Assembly: GCA_017437785.1 (NCBI GenBank) | Contig: JAFRXH010000046.1 | Location: forward strand, 1 to 64,000 | Direction: 5' to 3' | Source: Lachnospiraceae bacterium | Lineage (GTDB): Bacteria > Bacillota > Clostridia > Lachnospirales > Lachnospiraceae | Length of the DNA stretch: 64,000 nucleotides | Shown: positions 51,968 through 60,892 of the stretch, one piece after another | How positions within the stretch are numbered: the stretch's first letter is position 1 | Layout: each line of letters starts with the position of its first letter | The notes under the pieces: generated by a model | Seen by the model: the letters and a program-made list of their open reading frames with translations, nothing else | Databases searched by the model: none | Told to the model about the DNA's origin: nothing | Translations under genes and position numbers: made by a program

Positions 51968-53022
51968 GGCATATCTTCGGAAAGTGTATAAGCATCATCA
52001 TATACCGGATCTATCACATTGTTTTTAACCATGTTACGCATGGCATCGTAACGCTCGCCTTCCCTCCAGCCCTGATCGACCGAGCCGTAACCGCTCGTGA
52101 TCACTTTACAGTCGGGATACAGCTGTTTAAGCTCATCTATCTCTTCCTGTGGTATCGATGTGTAATACACCCAAAGCTTCTTAAGCTGCGGCAGATCCCT
52201 TATCCCGTCTATACTCTTTACAGGATTATGACAGATATTAAGATCCTCCAGCTCTTTTAAGTCCTTCAGTGCGCTTACATCCTCTATGCTGTTTGCGAAC
52301 AATTCAAGATAACGCAGCTTCTTACAATAGCTTATCGGCGTGATATCCTTAAGCCTTACTCCGCTGCCGGCATATGAAAAATTATCTACCAGTATAAGTA
52401 TCTTAAGCTCCGGCATGTACTTAAGAAAACTAAGATCCGAGATATAATTATGCCCAAGGTCCAACGCCACCATATCCGTACAGTAACGCAGATACTGTGC
52501 CTCATCGTTATCTATCCTGGGATCGGCTTCACTCGCACGCAGTGTCGAAAAACCTACCGTATCAGTAGGTATCGTCCACTTTTTGATCTTCAGATCCCAT
52601 ATGATACGTATACCGGGATGGGTATCCTGAAGATCTGCATAGTCTGCATTGCCCAGGCCGTTATCCTTCATCCTGACCTGTTTCAGATCAGTCAAAGAAT
52701 CAAAAAACGCTCCCACATCAAGACCGCTTAAGTCAATCCCGGACAGATCAAGCGTCTTTACATCGCTCAGCACACACAGATCCCCCAGATACACTTCATG
52801 CGGCGGGATATCGGTAGGGGTGGCAGTCGGGATACTGATATATCCTGTAACGCCTTTATCTTCCGATACACCGTCTTTATTTACTTCATCGGCAGAAACT
52901 GCTTGCATAGCGCTCTGCGCCGCTTCGGAAGGATCTTTCGCAGGCGCAGCTGTATCATTGCGCGTACACGCGCACAGTGCAGCGGTCATAACGATCAAAT
53001 ATATCAAATGTTTAAGCTTCAT
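51964..53022 (-). CDS. Leucine-rich-repeat lipoprotein
   Basis: A lipoprotein signal (lipobox LCAC, Cys19) is followed by a Thr/Ala/Pro-rich linker (about 20-75) and leucine-rich repeats (about 80-300; CTDMVALDLGHNYISDLSFL, KKLRYLELFANSIEDVSALK, KELEDLNICHNPVKSIDGIR). It should stand on the outer face and bind a protein or polymer. It is the last gene of the radical SAM operon, overlapping the preceding acyltransferase stop by 11 bases. In the operon it may present, or bind, the product. Confidence 0.85.
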   Translation of the reverse strand: MKLKHLIYLIVMTAALCACTRNDTAAPAKDPSEAAQSAMQAVSADEVNKDGVSEDKGVTGYISIPTATPTDIPPHEVYLGDLCVLSDVKTLDLSGIDLSGLDVGAFFDSLTDLKQVRMKDNGLGNADYADLQDTHPGIRIIWDLKIKKWTIPTDTVGFSTLRASEADPRIDNDEAQYLRYCTDMVALDLGHNYISDLSFLKYMPELKILILVDNFSYAGSGVRLKDITPISYCKKLRYLELFANSIEDVSALKDLKELEDLNICHNPVKSIDGIRDLPQLKKLWVYYTSIPQEEIDELKQLYPDCKVITSGYGSVDQGWREGERYDAMRNMVKNNVIDPVYDDAYTLSEDMP

Positions 53023-54049
53023 CTTTAAATACCCTGTATTCGGGGAACGAATACTTATACTCCAATACAGATTTAAAAGCCATAGCCAGAAAGTTTATCA
53101 CTGGATTTGAATGGTGCGCATAAAAATAACGTTTTTCCAGCAGCGCACCGAATTTAAGCTTGGTCTTTTCGGAAGTCTGTCCAAAGTCTATCTGTTTACA
53201 CCCGTGCTCTATGGCATAAGCGACGATATTGTATAGCATAAACCAGTACAGATCGGCATTGCATTCAGAGTCTTTATACTCCATACCGCAGAGCATGAAT
53301 ACCAGTTCATCACCGTTCACCTTAAGCAGTACAAATCCCAGAGGCTTGTCATCTCTTAAAAATACGATCTTTTCACCTTCTGTTTTATCGAAGAATCCCT
53401 TCGAAAGGCATTCAAGCTTATACTCCGATCTTTCATAAGTCTGCAGATACAAAGGATGTACATCGATACTGTCATCACTTATCCTTCGCATGCTGATATC
53501 ACTGCAGTTTTTGACAGCAAGATTGATACGCCGTCTGTAAGGGCTTCTTAATGCACGCATGTATGCACAAACAGTATCCATATCATCTCTGAACTTCAGC
53601 CTGCAGGTCGGAAGAGTTTCCCCGAACACCATTCCCTTCATGCGAAACGGCATGTCTGCATTAAGCACCAGCTTACAGCCCTTTATAGTCTTTATGTATT
53701 CCAGCATCCACTCAGGATCGTTTGTTATATATCCGCTGCAGCTCAGTGAACAAGGAAAAGCGATAGTCTGCAGATTGATAAACAGCCTCGCCTTTCCGAA
53801 AGTAAACAGATTCATCCTGTTAAGATACGACGTGAAGAACGCATATCTGTCATCGTCCTCTATATAATAGTAACTCTGCTTTAACGGATTGGCATATCTT
53901 AAGAGTTTAAGCATCCCGGCGTTAAAAGGAAATGCCGCATCCATATCATCCGTAAATACTTCCGCGGCAAACCGGCTTTTTTTTATGTATTCATATATCT
54001 GTCCGGGATCATCGGTATGGTATTGGATTAATCTCTTATCATTCTTCAT
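53012..54049 (-). CDS. FemAB/BioF2-like GNAT-fold acyltransferase
   Basis: This 345-residue protein resembles BioF2-like/FemAB-type transferases, which move an acyl or aminoacyl group to an amine or hydroxyl. The middle half carries the family pattern (RSPYRRRINLAVKNC, PLGFVLLKVNGDELVFMLCG) and the C-terminal QIDFGQTSEKTKLKFGA with the conserved DFG. It is cytosolic or peripheral. I use ATG 54049 (MKNDKRLIQ...); an ATG at 54058 also exists. Its start overlaps the last radical SAM gene. As it is co-encoded with five radical SAM proteins, it probably acylates their product. Confidence 0.75.
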   Translation of the reverse strand: MKNDKRLIQYHTDDPGQIYEYIKKSRFAAEVFTDDMDAAFPFNAGMLKLLRYANPLKQSYYYIEDDDRYAFFTSYLNRMNLFTFGKARLFINLQTIAFPCSLSCSGYITNDPEWMLEYIKTIKGCKLVLNADMPFRMKGMVFGETLPTCRLKFRDDMDTVCAYMRALRSPYRRRINLAVKNCSDISMRRISDDSIDVHPLYLQTYERSEYKLECLSKGFFDKTEGEKIVFLRDDKPLGFVLLKVNGDELVFMLCGMEYKDSECNADLYWFMLYNIVAYAIEHGCKQIDFGQTSEKTKLKFGALLEKRYFYAHHSNPVINFLAMAFKSVLEYKYSFPEYRVFKDEA

Positions 54050-54054
54050 ACAGA

Positions 54055-55416
54055 TCACAGTACTATGGCTCTTCGTAATTTGATAAGCAGTACTTTAAGT
54101 ATGTAGAGCACTCCCTTCGCATATTCATTATCCGCATACAAAGATGATCTGCGGTTCTTCCATCCAAGCTTTAAGGACAGTTTATAGTACTCGATCGTAA
54201 AGCGCCATACACTCATATGATCGGGTTTTAACAGACAGTGAAACAGATCCTGCTTCGTCACATCCTTAGTGATCATATCCTTTTCATATTCCCTGTATAT
54301 CGCAGTTCCCTGCATAGGCGTAAATATCGATACCGTCGGGATTATATCCCTTGCCGCTATCCATTTATACAGATCCTTAAAATCCTGCTTTGTCATCTTC
54401 TGGTGAACGATAAAGAGCCCTGCGCAATAGATCCTGTTTTCCGAAAGTATACGGATACATTCCTCGTTTTCCGAAAGAGTGGTGTGTTTATTATATGAGT
54501 CAAGCTCATCATCCTTATTTGCTTCAAGCCCCACCATAACAAGAGCGAGTCCCACTTCTGCCAGTTCCTTTATCAGCTCTTCGTTATGTGCGATAAAATC
54601 GGCTCTCCCGTATATCAGATATTTCTTATGAACGCCGCGTTCTTTAAGCAGGCGTATAAACTCCCTAAGATACCTTGCATCAGTAAGGAAATTATCATCC
54701 GTGATATGTACCGCCGGAACATCAAGCGATGCTATCTCGTCAACAAGACTCTGTGCGCTGCGGCAGGAGTATTTGCCGCTGTTTCTGTTGGTGCAGAAAC
54801 AGAAATTGCAGTTCCCCGGACAGCTGAAAGAATTCTTAACCAATGCCAGCGGTTTAAAACAGAGATATCTGAACCTGTTCTTATTCCTGTAAAAATACGA
54901 TCTGTCGGGAATGGGCAGATCCTCCGGACTCTCTATAACCTTGGGCGTTACCTTCCATTCACCGTCTTCTCTGTAACATATACCTTTTATATCTTTTAAT
55001 TCCGGCGCTCCTTCTTTGCCGTCGATATGATCGATGAGTCTTAACATGTTTTCCAGGCCGCTTAAGTGATATAAGAAATCTGCCTTCGAATCAAAATAAT
55101 TAGCGTAATTGATCTCTACATTGGATCCGCCCAGTATGATCTTTATGGCCGGATCGTATTTTTTGATGATATCGCAATACCTTATCATCAGCTTCTGTTG
55201 TGTGATATAACCTGTAATGCATACTGCATCCGGCTTTTCCCGTTTAAGTTTTTTCTTAAGCGGCATCAGATCGTATCTTCTGTCGTATATCACCGCTTCA
55301 TGCCCATGAGAAGTAAAAAGTGTATAAAGATATTCCATCTCAAGAGCTTCATGCTCTACAAGATAGGTAAAACTGAATATGCCGACCGTCTCGGGTTTTA
55401 TCAGCAGTATCTTCAT
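54055..55416 (-). CDS. B12-binding-type radical SAM protein 5
   Basis: The 453-residue protein has an N-terminal Rossmann-like cobalamin-binding domain (about 1-135) and a radical SAM barrel with the cluster motif C199-PGN-C203-NF-C206, followed by another cysteine. It should cleave S-adenosylmethionine and methylate or couple an unreactive carbon. The C-terminal 90 residues are basic and amphipathic, suggesting membrane contact. It is a paralogue of proteins 1, 2 and 4 (shared FSCP-xx-C, Y-x-RADFI, VGLEA, DSYNKHT). Its start overlaps the previous stop. Confidence 0.85.
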   Translation of the reverse strand: MKILLIKPETVGIFSFTYLVEHEALEMEYLYTLFTSHGHEAVIYDRRYDLMPLKKKLKREKPDAVCITGYITQQKLMIRYCDIIKKYDPAIKIILGGSNVEINYANYFDSKADFLYHLSGLENMLRLIDHIDGKEGAPELKDIKGICYREDGEWKVTPKVIESPEDLPIPDRSYFYRNKNRFRYLCFKPLALVKNSFSCPGNCNFCFCTNRNSGKYSCRSAQSLVDEIASLDVPAVHITDDNFLTDARYLREFIRLLKERGVHKKYLIYGRADFIAHNEELIKELAEVGLALVMVGLEANKDDELDSYNKHTTLSENEECIRILSENRIYCAGLFIVHQKMTKQDFKDLYKWIAARDIIPTVSIFTPMQGTAIYREYEKDMITKDVTKQDLFHCLLKPDHMSVWRFTIEYYKLSLKLGWKNRRSSLYADNEYAKGVLYILKVLLIKLRRAIVL

Positions 55417-56726
55417 CGGTTCTTATATTTCCTGTTAAACATACCCGTCAGCCCCGCCCAGTAGATACGCGGATAATTCACATAATAGAGGAAACGGAAT
55501 TCCATCTCGAACAGCCACATAGGCAGCTTCGAAGGCCTCATCAGGACATGGGTACCGTCGGTTCTTCTGTATTTATAACGATACAGTCTGTCCTTATTCT
55601 CCTCGTATACGGCAGTTCCTTTGAAGGGTATCAGTATACTGAACAATACCCAGATAAGCCCCTCTCTCTTTATGAAGCGGTTTATCTTCATGAAGTCTTC
55701 ATGAGCGAAATCATAATTAATGACAAAAAGTCCCACGCAGAGCATCCTGTATCTGCGCAGTATGGATATCGCTTTTTTGTTGAGTTCAACACTGGAATGC
55801 TTATTATATTTATCGAGAGTACTGTCTTCAACAGCCTCCAGTCCCACAAGGAAATCCCTGAAACCCGCCTTGTATATGAGCGGCATTATATCTTCACACC
55901 TTACTATACTGTCCGCTCTGGAGAATACCATAAAGGTTTTCTTGCAGCCGGCTTTTAGGAGTCTTTTGCAGATCTCCTTAACGCGTTCACGGTTTAAAAG
56001 GAAATCATCATCTATGATAAAGATCTTATCATTATCAAGCTTTATTATCTCATCCACCACATCATCGATGGGGCGCTCTTTATACGTACAGGAATTGAAC
56101 TGTCTGGATATGCAGAATTTGCACTGCTGCGGGCAGGAAAAGCTCGTCTTAAGCACCGAAAAGCAGCCCTTGGCTATAACGCGGTATTTGCTTTTGTTTT
56201 TGAAAAACTGTGTACGATCGGGCCTGATACCGTAATTGCTTATGGGAGTACCCTTTTCATTTATAACCCACTTACCTTTATACTTAAATGCAAAACCCGT
56301 ACATTCCTTTAAAGTCTCTGCATCAAATTCGTTTCTTACAGCCTTACGGAAAGAATCGAGACCGTTATCGTAGCTGACATAATCTATCTCATCCAGGCAA
56401 AAATCCTTATAATTGATATTGACTTCGGGTCCGCCTACGATCACTTTTATCCATGGTCTGGCTTTTTTTAACTTATGTATCAGTTCAATTATATACCACG
56501 CCATATTGGACATCACCGTAAAGCCGACTATTGTGACCCCGTTTTTGTCTACTTTGTTTAACAGCTGCTTAAAGCGCATAAAGGGGCTCACGATACTCTC
56601 ATCAAAGATAAAAGCCCTGTGTTTTTCTGCTTTGACGCAAGCCACCAGATATTCAAGTCCCAGCGGTTCAAGGCTTGCCACACGTTTATCATAATGTACA
56701 CGGACGAACATATATCTGTTTTTCAA
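55413..56726 (-). CDS. B12-binding-type radical SAM protein 4
   Basis: The 437-residue protein follows the layout of its paralogues: cobalamin-type N-terminal domain with LEPLGLEYL, a GGPEVNINYKDF segment, then radical SAM motif C198-PQQ-C202-KF-C205, the FSRADS and VGLEAVEDSTLDKYNKHSS strands, and an amphipathic C-terminus. I place the start at TTG 56726 because AGGAG lies seven bases upstream; the frame upstream to 56789 would include non-homologous residues. It differs from the others by CIS rather than C-x-C after the third cluster cysteine. Confidence 0.82.
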   Translation of the reverse strand: MKNRYMFVRVHYDKRVASLEPLGLEYLVACVKAEKHRAFIFDESIVSPFMRFKQLLNKVDKNGVTIVGFTVMSNMAWYIIELIHKLKKARPWIKVIVGGPEVNINYKDFCLDEIDYVSYDNGLDSFRKAVRNEFDAETLKECTGFAFKYKGKWVINEKGTPISNYGIRPDRTQFFKNKSKYRVIAKGCFSVLKTSFSCPQQCKFCISRQFNSCTYKERPIDDVVDEIIKLDNDKIFIIDDDFLLNRERVKEICKRLLKAGCKKTFMVFSRADSIVRCEDIMPLIYKAGFRDFLVGLEAVEDSTLDKYNKHSSVELNKKAISILRRYRMLCVGLFVINYDFAHEDFMKINRFIKREGLIWVLFSILIPFKGTAVYEENKDRLYRYKYRRTDGTHVLMRPSKLPMWLFEMEFRFLYYVNYPRIYWAGLTGMFNRKYKNR

Positions 56727-56816
56727 TTTGTTTCTCCTTATCGCCGGGATCCTTCTTCTTTGCTTTGACATACACGCTAAATATATCATTCCGCGGAGTG
56801 CAGCAGCTAAGGACAG

Positions 56817-58136
56817 TTAAATGATATTAGGTACTATGCCATGTTTTATATGATACCTGTAGAAAAGATTAACCCCAAGATAAAATATCGCATTAACCGG
56901 TCTTTTAAGAAAGCCCGTGCTGAATATGGTACGCTTAAGTATAGAACGGTATGAGTACACTTTATTGTACAGATCCCAGTATGCCTTCGTCAGTTCCTCC
57001 GGTGTCATATTCTTCGGATAATGCACGGCTTCACAGGAATTATAGGAATACATATCGGTATTATAGATGCGGTCCTGCTGCTTCATCTCCTCATAATACT
57101 GTGTGCCCGGTATAGGCGTTAGAATATAGAAACGCGGGACCACTATCTTGTTATCTTCAATAAACTTAGCCGTATCCCTTATGGATTCAAGGGTATCTCC
57201 CTCTGCACCCACCACCATCTCGGTCGAAATATCGATCCCGTGTTTACGTATGATGGCAAGCTGTTTACTGTATTCGTCGGGATGCGCCCAGCCTTTCTGC
57301 ATTCCGAGCAGGCTTTCACGGCTGATGCTCTCAAGTCCGAAGCTCATTACATAACAGCCGCTCTGCGCCACTGCGGTAAGCAGTTCTTCATCCTTTGCTA
57401 TATCCACGGAGCACTGTGTCATCCAGTGCATCTTAAGCTTCTTTATCTCCCTGCACAGCTCAAGCGAATAATCCCTGTTTGAAAAAAGATTATCGTCCAA
57501 TAAAAGGAACTGTTTAAATCCCAGTTCTTTTACCCTTTTAATATCCCTTATAACATCAGGGATACTGCGTTTTAGATACTGCCCTTTATACAGACAGTAT
57601 ATCGAACAGAAGCTGCAGGTCTTTGTGCAGCCGCGCCCCGCCTGCACGGGAAGGAAATTGCCTATCTTTTTATTGAGTATCAGCTCGTACCTTGGAAGAG
57701 GCGTTTCAAGTTTTGTGAGTTTCTTTTTGTAGAAATCCTTCATGGTGCCGTTAAGATAATCATTTATCATCTCGCCCCAGGTTTCTTCCGAATCACCTAT
57801 CATTACGCTGTCGCAGTATTTCTTTGCTTCTTCCGGCATCAGCGATACCATATAGCCGCCAAGGATCACCGTCTTTCCCTGTTCCTTAAATTTCTTTGCT
57901 ATATCTATCGTGCGCATAACGGCATGCCCCATGCTGCTTATTCCTATAAGCTCCGCATCGGTATCAAAATCAACATCCTCTATGGTCTCGTAACAGATCT
58001 CCACTTCAAAATCAGGCGGTGTAAGTGCTGCCAGAAGCGGCAGTGCAAGCCCCACAAAATAGAGTCTTTTTTTCTTTACCAGCTTGCCGTACTGATCATA
58101 AGGCGTGGGCTGTATCAGCAGTATCTTTTTCTTCAT
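56817..58136 (-). CDS. B12-binding-type radical SAM protein 3, distinct subtype
   Basis: This 439-residue protein is the divergent member of the five. The cobalamin-type N-terminus ends in GYMVSLMPEEAKKYCDSVMI, the radical SAM motif is C170-TKT-C174-SF-C177 inside GRGC, and the barrel strands read LLLDDNLFSNRDY and MSFGLESISRESL. The C-terminal part resembles the DUF4070 region of hopanoid-type B12 radical SAM methylases. It lacks the FSCP motif of its neighbours, so it probably performs a different step. It starts three bases after the preceding stop. Confidence 0.85.
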   Translation of the reverse strand: MKKKILLIQPTPYDQYGKLVKKKRLYFVGLALPLLAALTPPDFEVEICYETIEDVDFDTDAELIGISSMGHAVMRTIDIAKKFKEQGKTVILGGYMVSLMPEEAKKYCDSVMIGDSEETWGEMINDYLNGTMKDFYKKKLTKLETPLPRYELILNKKIGNFLPVQAGRGCTKTCSFCSIYCLYKGQYLKRSIPDVIRDIKRVKELGFKQFLLLDDNLFSNRDYSLELCREIKKLKMHWMTQCSVDIAKDEELLTAVAQSGCYVMSFGLESISRESLLGMQKGWAHPDEYSKQLAIIRKHGIDISTEMVVGAEGDTLESIRDTAKFIEDNKIVVPRFYILTPIPGTQYYEEMKQQDRIYNTDMYSYNSCEAVHYPKNMTPEELTKAYWDLYNKVYSYRSILKRTIFSTGFLKRPVNAIFYLGVNLFYRYHIKHGIVPNII

Positions 58137-58139
58137 GCG

Positions 58140-59471
58140 TCAGAACCAGCCCTTCTTTTTAGTATCATACGCGGTGCCCAGCATCGCTCTTACGATTATC
58201 TTCGGATAAGTAACGGCATGCAGCCAGTAATAGCGCAGCATGAATTCGACCGACGACATATTGGTAGGCTTAAGTGTAAGATGCGTACCGTCCAGTCTCC
58301 ATGATTTAAAATGTATCAGCTTATCCTTATACTCATCATATGCATCCGTGCCTTTATACGGCGTAAAAATACCAAACACTACCCATAAGAGATTGTTCCC
58401 CTTGACAAACTGAAGAAGCTTTCTAAAATCATCCCTCGTGGCCGTATAGTTTATAACAAACAATCCGTTGCATACCAGTCCTGCATCACGCAGGTTTTTT
58501 ATCGCCATTATATTTTCATTTCTTGAGGTCTGTTTATTGTACTCATCCAGAGTCTCATCGGATATAGCTTCCAGTCCCACCATGATATCGCGGAATCCGG
58601 CCTTGTACGCAAGCGGCAGTATATCGGGATTGGCTGCAAGAAAATCCGCCCTTGCATACGCCATGAACTGTTTCTTCAATCCGCGCCTCAATACTTCATT
58701 GCAGAACGCCCGCACTCTTTCCTTATCAAAAAAGAAAGTATCGTCAACAAACCATATCTTGTCGTGTTTAAGCTCCTCTATCTCATCCACCACTTCCATC
58801 AGATCGCGTTCCGTATACTCGCCGCTGTTCATCTTGGTACAATAGCAGAAGGTACAGTTATAAGGGCAGGAAAAAGAGGCTTTGCTCAGAGCAAACTTTC
58901 CCTTCATAAAGATATAGTTATTCTTAAGTCCTTTATAAAAAGCAGTCCTGTCGGGCTTGGTGATAAAGCCGCAGACAGGCGCTCCCTTTTCTTTTATGAT
59001 CCACTTTCCGTTTTCTTTATAGCATATGCCGCTCAGATCACGGAGTTTATCGCTCGTATAGCCCTCGCTCCACATCTTCTTAAGTGTCATAAGCCCGTTA
59101 TCGTAATAAACGATATCGATATCATCGGTACAGAATTCCTTATAATTAAGCTCCGCCTCGGGGCCTCCTACCATGATGGTGATGTTTGGAAATCTCTGCT
59201 TAAGCTGGCGCGCACGTTTGATTATGATATCAACCGTATTTGCATTTGCATTAAAACCGATAAAGTCAAACTTTCCGTGCTCTATGCGCCGCACCAGGCG
59301 ATAAAGACGCATAGCCCAGGGATACTGGAATTCATCATGTATCCTGCAATTGATCTTAAGCTCCTTTGCAAGTCCCGCAAGATACTCAAGTCCTAGCGGT
59401 TCCAGATTTGCCACTAAAGATGTGTACTTGGGTCTTATCAGTAATACTCTTGGTTTTTTACGTCCCATCAT
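58140..59471 (-). CDS. B12-binding-type radical SAM protein 2
   Basis: The 443-residue protein has an N-terminal cobalamin-type domain (LIRPKYTSLVANLEPLGLEY, VGGPEAELNYKEF) and radical SAM cluster cysteines 202, 206 and 209 in FSCPYNCTFCYC. Barrel strands (AYARADFLAANPDILPLAYK, MVGLEAISDETLDEYNKQTS) match those of protein 4 closely, suggesting recent duplication. Its ATG overlaps the previous stop (59468-59471), so translation is coupled. The C-terminus is hydrophobic with aromatic residues (YYWLHAVTYPKIIVRAML), perhaps membrane-facing. Substrate unknown. Confidence 0.86.
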   Translation of the reverse strand: MMGRKKPRVLLIRPKYTSLVANLEPLGLEYLAGLAKELKINCRIHDEFQYPWAMRLYRLVRRIEHGKFDFIGFNANANTVDIIIKRARQLKQRFPNITIMVGGPEAELNYKEFCTDDIDIVYYDNGLMTLKKMWSEGYTSDKLRDLSGICYKENGKWIIKEKGAPVCGFITKPDRTAFYKGLKNNYIFMKGKFALSKASFSCPYNCTFCYCTKMNSGEYTERDLMEVVDEIEELKHDKIWFVDDTFFFDKERVRAFCNEVLRRGLKKQFMAYARADFLAANPDILPLAYKAGFRDIMVGLEAISDETLDEYNKQTSRNENIMAIKNLRDAGLVCNGLFVINYTATRDDFRKLLQFVKGNNLLWVVFGIFTPYKGTDAYDEYKDKLIHFKSWRLDGTHLTLKPTNMSSVEFMLRYYWLHAVTYPKIIVRAMLGTAYDTKKKGWF

Positions 59472-60829
59472 CTGCCTCCGATCAGCTTTTTAAAATACTG
59501 CAGATTAACTTTGAACGCGCCCACGCTTAATTTAAGCGTATCATGCAGACCGTATTTTTTTATCATATACCATGCGCTCACGGGATTTACCGTAACCTTG
59601 TAGTAAAGCAGTATGGTATACCAGTAATACATCCTTACAGATATATTATCCGGCTTGACCACCAGGTGCGCCAGATCCCATTTCTCGTATTCGTCTTCCC
59701 TTACTATAAAACGCGGCCTGTACTTTTCGTATATGTCCGTGCCGCGGAGCGGAGTCAGCGGCTGGAGATTTACAAATATAAGTCCCAGCTTTTTGATCCA
59801 GCGGTAGAGCGCATCGAAATCTTTCTTTGTCCAGTCAAGTCCCAGTATGAAAGTCCCGTAACACTCCACATCGTATTTTTTAAGTATAGCTGCGGCCTTT
59901 TCGTTTATAGCCACATTGGTACGTTTGTTGTAATCATCCAGCTGCCTGCTGTCGCAGGATTCAAGCCCCACTATCACGGCCCGCAGCCCCACCTGCTTAA
60001 AGCGCTTTATCACGTCTTCATTTGCTGCTATAAAATCAGCCCTGCCGTAAATAAGATACTTTTTGTGAATGTGGTTTTCTTCCAGCATATCGCAGAACTT
60101 AAGTATGCGGTCGCGTCCCACAAGGAAATCATCATCAACTATATATATCTCTGATTCCTTTATCTGCTTAAGCTCGCAGATTATATCCTCAAGCGTTCTG
60201 GCAAAATACTGATCGTCCGTTATCTGCCTGCAGAAACAGAACTTGCAGTTATACGGACAGCCGAAGGAAGTTTTTATCAGGCTGCAGTTACGGTGGAACA
60301 TGTAGTAATACTTCGCCCTGTATCTTTTAACTTTGTTCCTGTCGGGATAGAGATATTTAAATGTGGTATCCTTTTTGGGCGGCTTGCTACCCGAATGATA
60401 GACACACTCCGGCTCGCTGTTTTCCTTTCCTTCAAGCTTGTTAAGTATCTCAATGAAAGTGCGGATACCGTTAGCGCGGATTATATAATCTATATACTTT
60501 GATTCAAAATCTCCGGGATTGACCTCCGCATGCACGCCGCCGACTATGGTCACTATCTTTTTATCAACGGCCTTTGCCTGCCTTGCGTAATCCTTTATTA
60601 TATTTACGTGTGAAATATAGCCTGTGATGCCCACGACATCAGGCTTAAGACGTTCTACAAACCATGAAACGCTGTGGCGCTCCAGTATCATATCGACAAT
60701 GATACACTTATGTCCCAGCGCCTCGATATTTGAAGATATATACTCAAGCTCGAGAGGCTCGCATATCATCACGTTCTGCAGGCCTATCGTTTCCTTATGT
60801 GGTTTTGGACGGAAGAGAAGTACTTTCAT
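59468..60829 (-). CDS. B12-binding-type radical SAM protein 1
   Basis: The 453-residue protein has a cobalamin-type N-terminal domain (residues 1-130) and a radical SAM barrel with motif C191-PYN-C195-KF-C198 plus C200. The pattern RADFIAANEDVIKRFKQVGL and VGLESCDSRQLDDYNKRTN marks it as a paralogue of 2, 4 and 5. I use ATG 60829 (MKVLLFRPKP...), with GGGTG upstream; a frame to 60889 adds 20 residues over an intergenic repeat. The first 63 bases upstream of its start hold a repeat-like sequence, so it is the most widely spaced gene of the operon. Confidence 0.84.
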   Translation of the reverse strand: MKVLLFRPKPHKETIGLQNVMICEPLELEYISSNIEALGHKCIIVDMILERHSVSWFVERLKPDVVGITGYISHVNIIKDYARQAKAVDKKIVTIVGGVHAEVNPGDFESKYIDYIIRANGIRTFIEILNKLEGKENSEPECVYHSGSKPPKKDTTFKYLYPDRNKVKRYRAKYYYMFHRNCSLIKTSFGCPYNCKFCFCRQITDDQYFARTLEDIICELKQIKESEIYIVDDDFLVGRDRILKFCDMLEENHIHKKYLIYGRADFIAANEDVIKRFKQVGLRAVIVGLESCDSRQLDDYNKRTNVAINEKAAAILKKYDVECYGTFILGLDWTKKDFDALYRWIKKLGLIFVNLQPLTPLRGTDIYEKYRPRFIVREDEYEKWDLAHLVVKPDNISVRMYYWYTILLYYKVTVNPVSAWYMIKKYGLHDTLKLSVGAFKVNLQYFKKLIGGR

Positions 60830-60860
60830 ATAAATTTCACCCGGGACGACGCCCCCTATA

Positions 60861-60890
60861 TCATTCCAGGGAGCGTAGCGACGAAGCATC
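60861..60890. repeat. Repetitive-element-like sequence
   Basis: TCATTCCAGGGAGCGTAGCG (continuing ACGAAGCATC) resembles the widely distributed TCATTC...GAGCGTAGCGACGAA repeat found between genes in many bacteria. It lies between the GNAT gene and the first radical SAM gene. Only one copy is seen in the window. Confidence 0.5.
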
Positions 60891-60892
60891 TT

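Noticed and set aside
60830-60892. A RiPP precursor peptide gene before the first radical SAM gene
   Set aside because: The 63-base gap contains no ATG frame with ribosome site long enough to be a precursor; it holds an interspersed-repeat-like sequence.
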